From a virus, in IMG/VR virus record IMGVR_UViG_3300021057_000025, positions 1 to 37,022 of that record: a stretch of DNA of 37,022 nucleotides; one strand, written 5' to 3'. Position numbers and translations under genes: made by a program. This document shows positions 29,829 to 35,765 of the stretch, in pieces. Every line of letters begins with the position of its first letter. Position 1 is the first letter of the stretch. The notes under the pieces are model-generated. The model saw only the letters and a program-made list of their open reading frames with translations, searched no databases and had not been told where the DNA came from.

Positions 29829-30271
29829 CGCTCGACCTCCGAGCGCACCAGTTCAAGGTACACGCCGCACGGAAGCTGGTCGGCAACCTCCTGCTCTACG
29901 AGGAGGAGCTCCCTGACCGATGCTTTGCTGCTCACTCGCGCGCGAATGTGACCGGGCGATGCGGCCTCGACTTTGACCTCGGCGCGCGGATGGCCGCGCT
30001 CCCACAGAACGGCACGCACGAGGCTCTCCACCCCGCCCTTGCTGCTCGGACCGATCGGGATCCGAATCGCCTGATAGCACCGCTCGCGCAGCTCCTCGTT
30101 CGTCTCGCCACGAAGCCGGCGCAGGCCGAATTGCGCCGCGAATCTCTCGGTCGTCCGACGTGCTTCCCGCCGATCATTCCATGCGCGTAGTCCAATACCG
30201 AGGAGCGACCCGAGCGCCGCCACGAACAAGACTGCCAGCGCGATGCGCAGCATCACCACCCACGGACTCAT
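29825..30271 (-). CDS. Single-pass membrane protein with a phage GETNEELR-type domain
   Basis: The N-terminus (residues about 5-28, VVMLRIALAVLFVAALGSLL) is a transmembrane helix; it lacks a clear signal-peptidase site, so it is likely an anchor. The remainder is a soluble domain with GETNEELRERCYQAIRIPIG, PRAEVKVEAASPGHIRARVS and LPCGVYLELVRSE. This resembles short domains found in small phage proteins and in baseplate J repeats. It may sit in the host inner membrane. It is coupled to the SLOG protein upstream. Confidence 0.68.
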   Translation of the reverse strand: MSPWVVMLRIALAVLFVAALGSLLGIGLRAWNDRREARRTTERFAAQFGLRRLRGETNEELRERCYQAIRIPIGPSSKGGVESLVRAVLWERGHPRAEVKVEAASPGHIRARVSSKASVRELLLVEQEVADQLPCGVYLELVRSEVER

Positions 30272-30729
30272 AGGCCGATCCCTTTCCGGCGCGTCTTCTG
30301 GTTCCGCGCGATGTCCTCTCGCAACGCGAGCGCCGCCTCCGCTGGATCACGCGCCGCGTGCTCGACGGAGATCCCCAGGTGACGCGCTTGGTCGACGCAG
30401 TTGCGTGTTCCCCTCTCGCCAGGGAAGGCCACGACGATGTCGGGCCGCTTCACCAGCATCTCGCGGTTTCGAATCGCGCCCGCGACGATGCCGTATCGCC
30501 CCCACCGCGCCGGCATGCGCTCGCACGGAACGCCGCGCGCGTGCGCCCACTCGTCGGCCCAGCGATCGGCTCCGGTCATCGGCCGGTCGCTGTTGTCCTT
30601 GTCGCGATCCCATCCGCATGCGCCGTGGATGAGGAGGGTGATCGGCGTCTCTCGCTGGATGCGATCGAGCACGATGCGCACGAACTCGCGATCGTTGTAG
30701 TTGCGACCGCCGCAGACGAGGACCTTCAC
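30268..30729 (-). CDS. YspA/DUF2493 SLOG-family nucleotide-binding protein
   Basis: The 153-residue protein starts MKVLVCGGRNYNDREFVRIV, the Rossmann-like GGR motif of the YspA/SLOG family, and later has ITLLIHGACGWDRD followed by GADRWADEWAHARGVP and IVVAFPGERGTRN, the other family markers. SLOG proteins bind nucleotides or their derivatives and often appear in phages and anti-phage systems. The substrate here is unknown. It is preceded by an 18-base gap, one of the few in this cluster, and followed by the membrane protein. Confidence 0.85.
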   Translation of the reverse strand: MKVLVCGGRNYNDREFVRIVLDRIQRETPITLLIHGACGWDRDKDNSDRPMTGADRWADEWAHARGVPCERMPARWGRYGIVAGAIRNREMLVKRPDIVVAFPGERGTRNCVDQARHLGISVEHAARDPAEAALALREDIARNQKTRRKGIGL

Positions 30730-30747
30730 AACTCGCCGCCTTTCGCA

Positions 30748-30930
30748 TCAGAGCCAGCCACGTCGGCGGACGGCGGCATCCACGAAGCGTTTCCAGTCGA
30801 GCCATTCACATAGGATGCTCCCATCTCGCGGACATCGAACGTTGCAGCCGGAGAAGCCTGGCTCAACACGGAACTCGCGCTGACACTGAGTGCATCGAAA
30901 CGACCCCTCTTCCTCATCGAGCATCCCCAT
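30748..30930 (-). CDS. Zinc-ribbon protein, 60 residues
   Basis: It reads MGMLDEEEGSFRCTQCQREF, then RVEPGFSGCNVRCPRDGSIL and a Trp-rich end (CEWLDWKRFVDAAVRRRGW). CTQC and CNVRC form a clean four-Cys zinc ribbon. The start at 30930 is uncertain because a second ATG lies two codons in and no strong binding site is seen. It overlaps the previous small gene by 17 bases. Probably a small nucleic-acid- or protein-binding adaptor. Confidence 0.68.
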   Translation of the reverse strand: MGMLDEEEGSFRCTQCQREFRVEPGFSGCNVRCPRDGSILCEWLDWKRFVDAAVRRRGWL

Positions 30931-31093
30931 CGATGTTGTCTCTCGCCTGTTTCGCATCGTGCGCATCTCCCTCGATGCGTCGCCGCACTGGCGCGCGCTG
31001 ATCCTTCGCGGTGTTGCGCTTCCACTTCTTGTGCGGCTTGCAGACTCCGCACTTCGCGCCACCTCCGCAGCCGTGGTTCTTGGTTCGGCTCAT
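30914..31093 (-). CDS. Small basic Cys-rich protein, 59 residues
   Basis: This gene was found by reading the gap. It runs from ATG 31093 (four-base overlap with the XRE gene stop) to TGA 30914. It begins MSRTKNHGCGGGAKCGVCKP, with three Cys and two His that could bind metal, and is then highly basic (HKKWKRNTAKDQRAPVRRRI). It fits the short zinc-binding proteins of this cluster. Function unknown. Confidence 0.68.
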   Translation of the reverse strand: MSRTKNHGCGGGAKCGVCKPHKKWKRNTAKDQRAPVRRRIEGDAHDAKQARDNIDGDAR

Positions 31094-31395
31094 TCGTCGT
31101 TGCCCGCTTCCAGCGCCGCCCTCACCCGCTGCGCATCGTCCGCCGTCGGGCAGAGCGCGATGACGCGCGAGCCGTGATAGACGGGCCAGTACGACGAGGC
31201 TGGCCCAGTGCGGTAGCGCGGCGTTCGAGGCGCGAGTGCGCTGTAGAGCGGTCGCCAGTCGAGCGGCTTCGACACTCCGCGCTCGTACTCGCCAAGTCGT
31301 ACCGCCGAGATCCCCAGCTTCGCCGCGACCTCTCGAAGGGAGAGATTCGCGTCGACACGCGCGCGTCGGAACGCCTGCCCCTTGTGCTCAGTCAT
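31090..31395 (-). CDS. XRE-family helix-turn-helix regulator
   Basis: The 101-residue protein has an N-terminal lambda-repressor-type DNA-binding fold (FRRARVDANLSLREVAAKLG, then ISAVRLGEYERGVSKPL). The rest is a short mixed domain (WPVYHGSRVIALCPTADDAQ). It could control early or lysogeny genes; no operator site is identified. It overlaps the small membrane protein gene by eight bases. Confidence 0.85.
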   Translation of the reverse strand: MTEHKGQAFRRARVDANLSLREVAAKLGISAVRLGEYERGVSKPLDWRPLYSALAPRTPRYRTGPASSYWPVYHGSRVIALCPTADDAQRVRAALEAGNDE

Positions 31396-31546
31396 CGCTA
31401 TGTCCCTCCGGCTGCATTGCACCCAACCGCTTAGCGGCGAAGAGGACCGTCATGTAGGCCGCCAGTACCGTGAAGTACCGGAGCGGCGAGAGCGGCCAGG
31501 CCGCTACGCAGAGGCCGACGTACGCGATGGCGATGGCGAACCTCAT
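31388..31546 (-). CDS. Small membrane protein, 52 residues
   Basis: The product reads MRFAIAIAYVGLCVAAWPLS then PLRYFTVLAAYMTVLFAAKR, i.e. two hydrophobic segments separated by a Pro turn, likely two short transmembrane helices. The ATG at 31546 overlaps the stop of a 17-residue micro-ORF (ATGA), and the stop overlaps the XRE gene. Size and topology recall small phage membrane proteins such as holins, but nothing else supports that role. Confidence 0.6.
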   Translation of the reverse strand: MRFAIAIAYVGLCVAAWPLSPLRYFTVLAAYMTVLFAAKRLGAMQPEGHSDD

Positions 31547-31596
31547 CGTCCACCGTCGTCGCGCTGATACTCGTTGACGTAGTCGGCCATCGTCAT
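31543..31596 (-). CDS. 17-residue micro-ORF bridging two coupled genes
   Basis: Between the Zn-ribbon gene stop (31593-31595) and the membrane-protein start (31546) lies an ATG (31596) that overlaps the first by ATGA and ends with a TGA overlapping the second by ATGA. The peptide is MTMADYVNEYQRDDGGR. The exact fit between two coupling overlaps makes translation likely even though the peptide is tiny. It may only serve to carry ribosomes across the gap. Confidence 0.55.
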   Translation of the reverse strand: MTMADYVNEYQRDDGGR

Positions 31597-31910
31597 GGCG
31601 TTGCCTCCGTGGTGCTGCGCTCAATCGCCGGCCGCTCGCCGATCGCCCGCTGGAGCGCGGCGATCACCCATCGGGCACCCTTCTCGTTCATCGCGACGGA
31701 ATGCGTGTACGACGCTCCGTTGCCCGCCGGCTCGCTGAATCGGAGCCGCACCCTTCCGTCGCTGCCCATCGTCACCTCGATCGGTGCGAACGAGGACTCT
31801 TGCTCAGACTCAGCCATGCTCATCTCCTGATCCGGCAGGCACGATCGGCAGTAGCGCCAGCGCCGATACGCTTGTTCGCAATGCGAGCACGAGACGGCGG
31901 ACTCACTCAT
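31593..31910 (-). CDS. Zinc-ribbon protein, 105 residues
   Basis: The N-terminus is a zinc ribbon (CSHCEQAY ... YCRSC) of about 28 residues, followed by a beta-type domain with SFAPIEVTMGSDGRVRLRFS and a helical end (GARWVIAALQRAIGERPA). An internal ATG at MAESEQ could start a second protein lacking the ribbon. The start overlaps the previous gene by eight bases. Confidence 0.66.
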   Translation of the reverse strand: MSESAVSCSHCEQAYRRWRYCRSCLPDQEMSMAESEQESSFAPIEVTMGSDGRVRLRFSEPAGNGASYTHSVAMNEKGARWVIAALQRAIGERPAIERSTTEATP

Positions 31911-32202
31911 CGCGGTGCTCCTCGACCGGCGCAAAGGTCGGGCTCTCTCCCCGCGGACATCCGCACGCCGCCCTCATGACGAACCATGGGCGCGCACGGA
32001 TCGCCTCGCCGCACTTCACACAGTGCTCGTAGGCATCTGGCGTGACATCCGCGGGCACCGGCTTAGGCGCCCACGCGAGGCGCCGCTCACGCATCGCCAG
32101 CCGCACGTCGTCCACGATGCGCCAGTCGGCCTCCTCCGCGGCGGCGTCGAGGCGCGCGAGCCACTGTGCGATGAGCGCCTCGGAGTTCGCGTCAGCGGAC
32201 AT
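31903..32202 (-). CDS. Hypothetical protein with C-terminal zinc-ribbon, 99 residues
   Basis: The first 40 residues form a helical region (IAQWLARLDAAAEEADWRIV), followed by a CVKCGEAIRARPWFVMRAAC-GC metal-binding cluster. It is joined to both neighbours by short overlaps. The arrangement, helical head plus zinc-ribbon, suggests nucleic-acid or protein binding. No family is recognised. Confidence 0.66.
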   Translation of the reverse strand: MSADANSEALIAQWLARLDAAAEEADWRIVDDVRLAMRERRLAWAPKPVPADVTPDAYEHCVKCGEAIRARPWFVMRAACGCPRGESPTFAPVEEHRDE

Positions 32203-32671
32203 CGCTCTCCTCCATCCGCGCGAGCGCCGGATCGATCCGATGCATCCGCGCCCGCGCCTCCAGCATCTCCGTCTTTTCCGTCGGCTCCTCGTAGCCCGCG
32301 GTGTCGTAGTGAATGTGCGGGATGAGAAGCGCGAGCTTGTGGCACTCGACGATCACCCGCGCGCGCTGCTCGACGTCGGCGGCCCCGCAGAAGTGGGGGC
32401 GACCGAGCGCCATCTCGCTGCATCCGTCCCATTTCACGAAGCCGGTGATCTCGGGGCCGGCTTTCTCGATGTCGTCGGTCTCGTCGGTCTCGTTACCGGA
32501 TCGCTTGCCCTTCTTGCGGAACCACCTCCGACCTTCCACCGGGGACATCTCCACCCCGATCACTTCGTACGCCCAGAAATCGAGCCACGTGTCGGTGTAC
32601 TCGTAGCGGAGACACCAACCCTGTCCGATGTCGAGCCAGCGCTCGCCCTTGATCTTTTGCTCCTTCGTCAT
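32192..32671 (-). CDS. Hypothetical protein, 159 residues
   Basis: From MTKEQKIKGERWLDIGQGWC the protein runs through a beta region with aromatic residues (RYEYTDTWLDFWAYEVIGV), an acidic linker (SGNETDETDDIEK) and a stretch with Cys and His (HFCGAADVEQRARVIVECHK). No fold is clear. The ATG overlaps the RusA-like gene stop by four bases (ATGA), which decided the start over an upstream one. Confidence 0.66.
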   Translation of the reverse strand: MTKEQKIKGERWLDIGQGWCLRYEYTDTWLDFWAYEVIGVEMSPVEGRRWFRKKGKRSGNETDETDDIEKAGPEITGFVKWDGCSEMALGRPHFCGAADVEQRARVIVECHKLALLIPHIHYDTAGYEEPTEKTEMLEARARMHRIDPALARMEESDVR

Positions 32672-33327
32672 GGCGTCGACTCCTCGATCGCCTGCACCAG
32701 CTTCCCCTTCACCCACTTCACCTGCTCGACCGACGCATCTCGCGGCCCCTCATCCGGCACCTCTTCCGCGCTCGTCTCGTGCACCGAGATCAGGACGTGG
32801 GTATTGCCTCGCGAGGTCTTTCGGACGAGGGCTTCGCGGCGGCAGAGCGCGGGGGTGTCGTCCACGAGCACGCCCTGCTTCACCATCACATCGATCGGGA
32901 ACTTCCCGCCGATCGTGTCCGCCGACGCCGTGTCATCGATGCGATTCGGCTGCACCGTGAATCGGACCACGCGGACCCAGCGCTGCGTCTTGTCGCCGTG
33001 GACGAGCGCGTCCGGCGTCGTCTCGATGATTCTGCGGAGGCGGTCGGTGAGCTCCTCCTTGATCTTTCCGAGCATCCATCGTCGTCTCGTCTTGTGCCCG
33101 CCGATCTCGTTCATCGTCGGCGCGAGCGCGGCTGGGATCCGCCACTCGAGAACCTTCTTTCCTCTCTCCACGCGAGTCGCGGCGATCGCTTGCTGCTCGC
33201 GGCAGGTGTCGAGCAACGCGTTCACCTCCACGATGTCCTCGGGCGAGCGGACGGGATTGCCGGGAGGGAGCAGCCGCGAGAGGTTCGCGTACGCCTTGCG
33301 CCAGAAGTCTTTCGGGAGGGGGGTCAT
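32668..33327 (-). CDS. Divergent RusA-like Holliday junction resolvase candidate
   Basis: The 219-residue protein's middle and end resemble RusA-type phage resolvases: a basic region, VRVVRFTVQPNRIDDTA, then GGKFPIDVMVKQGVLVDD (acidic residues about 131, 132, 137, 146, 156 and 157) and a final THVLISVHE strand. In RusA, an acidic cluster near D70, D72 and D91 with a Lys nearby forms the active site; here the layout is similar though an Asn of the motif is replaced. The first 90 residues add a helical extension (RKAYANLSRLLPPGNPVRS). It would resolve recombination or replication intermediates before packaging. The call is uncertain. Confidence 0.6.
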   Translation of the reverse strand: MTPLPKDFWRKAYANLSRLLPPGNPVRSPEDIVEVNALLDTCREQQAIAATRVERGKKVLEWRIPAALAPTMNEIGGHKTRRRWMLGKIKEELTDRLRRIIETTPDALVHGDKTQRWVRVVRFTVQPNRIDDTASADTIGGKFPIDVMVKQGVLVDDTPALCRREALVRKTSRGNTHVLISVHETSAEEVPDEGPRDASVEQVKWVKGKLVQAIEESTP

Positions 33328-33563
33328 CGCGGCTTCCTCCGGCCCTTCTTCCGTGGCACTCGCAGCGCGACCGGCACCGCGAAGGGGATCGGTCGCATGC
33401 CGTGATGCTTCTCGTAGGCGCGCACCGCGTCTTCAAGATCGCCAACCCGCTTGATCGTCTCGTCGAAGTTCGACGCCGTAGGCTCGGCGTCGCGAAGGGC
33501 GGCCCACCGGCGTGCGGCCTTCACCAGGCGCTCGGTCACGGTGATGTTGGGATCACGCGCCAT
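33324..33563 (-). CDS. Hypothetical protein, 79 residues
   Basis: The product starts MARDPNITVTERLVKAARRW, with a helical ERVGDLEDAVRAYEKHH-like region and a basic end (RVPRKKGRRKPR) likely to contact nucleic acid. The start (33563) overlaps the upstream gene by 11 bases; an in-frame upstream extension is antisense-like and was rejected. Function unknown. Confidence 0.65.
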   Translation of the reverse strand: MARDPNITVTERLVKAARRWAALRDAEPTASNFDETIKRVGDLEDAVRAYEKHHGMRPIPFAVPVALRVPRKKGRRKPR

Positions 33564-33810
33564 CCGTTCCCCCTCGCTGCGCCGCCGGCTTCGTAGCCGG
33601 CTTGAACCGAATGACGCGCACATCCTTGTGCCCCGCGTCTTTCCACCAGCGAGCGATCGCGCGCGCATCACACCGCAGCGTCCGCCACGCGTTGATGCGA
33701 TCGTTGGCGAGGAAGCCGTCTATGCCGACGTACATCCTGCCGACGCGGACTGCCCACGAGCCGCACCGTCCGCACGAGCACCAGCAGGCGTATTCGTGAA
33801 GCGGCCTCAC
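33553..33810 (-). CDS. Hypothetical Cys-containing protein, 85 residues
   Basis: The N-terminus has CWCSCGRCGSW, a four-Cys cluster suggesting zinc binding. A beta-type middle follows (YVGIDGFLANDRINAWRTL), then WWKDAGHKDVRVIRF. The ATG overlaps the large Cys-rich gene stop by four bases. No family is recognised. Confidence 0.66.
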   Translation of the reverse strand: MRPLHEYACWCSCGRCGSWAVRVGRMYVGIDGFLANDRINAWRTLRCDARAIARWWKDAGHKDVRVIRFKPATKPAAQRGGTDGA

Positions 33811-35111
33811 CAGAGATCCTCCGAAAAGAGCATTCCTGCCCGGATGTCGTCCTCGTCCTTCACCTGCTTCAGCGCGAGGGCCCGAGCGAGGGCGGCCTTC
33901 CGATCGAGGTAGACGCCGTTCGCGTCGAGGAAGCCCTGATCGCCGCGCGACTCACTGCAGTCGACGAACTTCGTTCCGGTGAGGTCGCATACGAGGCGGA
34001 TGATGTTGTGGTGCCGGAACGGCTTCGGCAGCGACCAGACGACGCCGTCGACGCGGATCGCGACGTGTGTGATCGGGGCGAGCGGGATCGCCATCGATCG
34101 GCGCCGATACCCCTCGAGCTCGTCGAGCGCGCGCAGCAGAATGATGTCGTCATCGTCCCTGTTCACCGGGATCTCGAAGTGCGGGCGGATGCGCTCGCCC
34201 GTCTCGCGATCGAGGTTGCCGAATGCCACGTTCGTCAGACGGCGCTGAGCCTCGCGCGCCTTTTCCAGGTCGACCGGCTCTCGCCATTGCTCTGGGAGCA
34301 CGTCCTTCGTCTTCGCAAACGACTCCCGGATCAGTCCCTTGTTCGGGATGAACGGGCCGCGAGCAACGATGACCGGCTCGTCGTACAGCCTCGGCGCATT
34401 GTCATCCCCTGACGCCCGCCTCTCTTCCTCCTCCAAGTCGATACCCTCCTCCGCCGCCGCAACCGCAACGTCCGCGAGCGCGCTGACGACCCTCTCCGCC
34501 ATGGCCGCAAGCTCCGGCGAGATGCGCGTCAGCCGCGCCTTCGCTTCGAGCATCTCGCGCAACCTCTTCGCATCCTCCCGATCCTCATCGGTCATCTCGG
34601 GAGGCGGCCACGGACTGCACGCCTGCGGTTCGTCGAGATCGGTCACCGCGCTATCGGCGTCGGCCGAGGCCCGAGCGCTTTGCTCCTTCGTGCGTTGGAC
34701 GGCCCACGCCCATGCCTCGCCGTCTACCTGGACGCCCTTCGCATCGCCGGGGTGTTCCCGGACAGTGTCTGGGTACGCGCAGGGATCAACACCCGTAGCC
34801 GGGCAGTGGCCGTGCGTGTCGTCGAATACGAGCCCGCAGCGAATGCACTCTGCCGTCGTGTTGTCGGCGCGACGGTCTTCGGGTAGCACCCTGCAACCGC
34901 GCGCCTCGCACAACCAGCGATCCGCGGGCTCCGCGATGCAGGCCGGCGAATGCTCGTACGTCGGGCACGGACAACGATCGCCAGGCCCGGGGACGATGAG
35001 GTGCTTCGCGAACGTCAGCCCGCACGCCTCGCAAACCGTGTTCAGGTTCGGCGACGCGGTGCCGCTTCGAAAGAAGGTTGTCGCCGGGACCGCTTCGGTC
35101 TTATGCGCCAT
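33807..35111 (-). CDS. Large Cys-rich protein of unknown family, 434 residues
   Basis: The N-terminal third has several zinc-ribbon-like pairs (CEACGLTF, CPCPTYEHSPAC, CEARGC, CIRCGLVF, CPATGVDPC). A helical, acidic middle follows (MTDEDREDAKRLREMLEAKA) and a C-terminal domain with RDDDDIILLRALDELEGYRR, THVAIRVDGVVWSLPKPFR and HNIIRLVCDLTGTKFVDCSE; the last of these resembles a short metal-dependent or ligand-binding beta domain. It is the largest gene in the early cluster after the helicase, so a replication or recombination role is possible. Start chosen at ATG 35111. Confidence 0.7.
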   Translation of the reverse strand: MAHKTEAVPATTFFRSGTASPNLNTVCEACGLTFAKHLIVPGPGDRCPCPTYEHSPACIAEPADRWLCEARGCRVLPEDRRADNTTAECIRCGLVFDDTHGHCPATGVDPCAYPDTVREHPGDAKGVQVDGEAWAWAVQRTKEQSARASADADSAVTDLDEPQACSPWPPPEMTDEDREDAKRLREMLEAKARLTRISPELAAMAERVVSALADVAVAAAEEGIDLEEEERRASGDDNAPRLYDEPVIVARGPFIPNKGLIRESFAKTKDVLPEQWREPVDLEKAREAQRRLTNVAFGNLDRETGERIRPHFEIPVNRDDDDIILLRALDELEGYRRRSMAIPLAPITHVAIRVDGVVWSLPKPFRHHNIIRLVCDLTGTKFVDCSESRGDQGFLDANGVYLDRKAALARALALKQVKDEDDIRAGMLFSEDLW

Positions 35112-35328
35112 GGCCCGCCTGCCTCTCCAGTTCCGCAAGCCGAGCGCGGATCCGATCGATGTTGTGTTGGCGCGCCGCGCCGTGATTGCGGAGCGCCTCG
35201 AAGAACAGATCGCTCGCGCCGAGCATCCGTTTGGCGCGCTGAACGCCGACCCGCGCCGTCAGCTGAATCACTCGCCGCCGCGTGTCCTCGTCCACCACCG
35301 AGAGGTGAGGGTGCTGCGCGTTGCCCAT
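35101..35328 (-). CDS. Small helix-turn-helix protein, 75 residues
   Basis: Starting MGNAQHPHLSVVDEDTRRRV, the protein contains QRAKRMLGASDLFFEALRN then a HNIDRIRARLAELE helix, the spacing of a short helix-turn-helix as in phage repressor-like proteins. It is short and basic with a terminal recognition-type helix. Both ends overlap neighbours (start ATGA with the coiled-coil gene, stop inside the large Cys-rich gene start). It may regulate early genes. Confidence 0.72.
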   Translation of the reverse strand: MGNAQHPHLSVVDEDTRRRVIQLTARVGVQRAKRMLGASDLFFEALRNHGAARQHNIDRIRARLAELERQAGHGA

Positions 35329-35765
35329 CACGCCCCGTCTCCCAATACGATCCGCATCGCGCAGGCGGCGAGATCCAAGAGGGACTCCTTGATGCGCTCC
35401 GTGCGCCGGTCCGAACCGATCGGCTGCGCATATGCCCGCATCACGCACTGGACCGTCTCGAACAAGTGTGCGGAGCTCGCGAGGGCCTCGTCCGCGCGCT
35501 TGATGCATGCCCCGAGCGGCGCGAGCTGCTGCATGACGTCGTCGTCCCCAATCGCCTTCACCGCACGCGCGATCTCGAGGCACTCCGTCGACCGACGCTG
35601 CGCATGGGTGAGCGTGTCGTGCATGTGCCGGCGATCGCGCTCCGCACGATCCGCACGCGCGTTCGCCTCGGCCAGCTTCACCTCGAGCTCTTGTGCTTCG
35701 GTCACGGCATCCTCCCAACTCTCGAGCGGCACCAGCACGTCGAGCCTTCCGTTCTTGACGCTCAT
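35328..35765 (-). CDS. Coiled-coil protein, 145 residues
   Basis: After MSVKNGRLDVLVPLESWEDA, the region of about residues 22-60 is a charged coiled coil (AQELEVKLAEANARADRAER). A helical C-terminal part includes IKRADEALASSAHLFETVQC. Its start shares a base with the DnaB stop. No enzymatic motif is found; it could oligomerise or bind the helicase. Confidence 0.65.
   Translation of the reverse strand: MSVKNGRLDVLVPLESWEDAVTEAQELEVKLAEANARADRAERDRRHMHDTLTHAQRRSTECLEIARAVKAIGDDDVMQQLAPLGACIKRADEALASSAHLFETVQCVMRAYAQPIGSDRRTERIKESLLDLAACAMRIVLGDGA

Noticed and set aside
31388-31546. Holin
   Set aside because: Two short hydrophobic segments and small size alone do not support it; no endolysin or spanin is nearby, so I left it as a small membrane protein.
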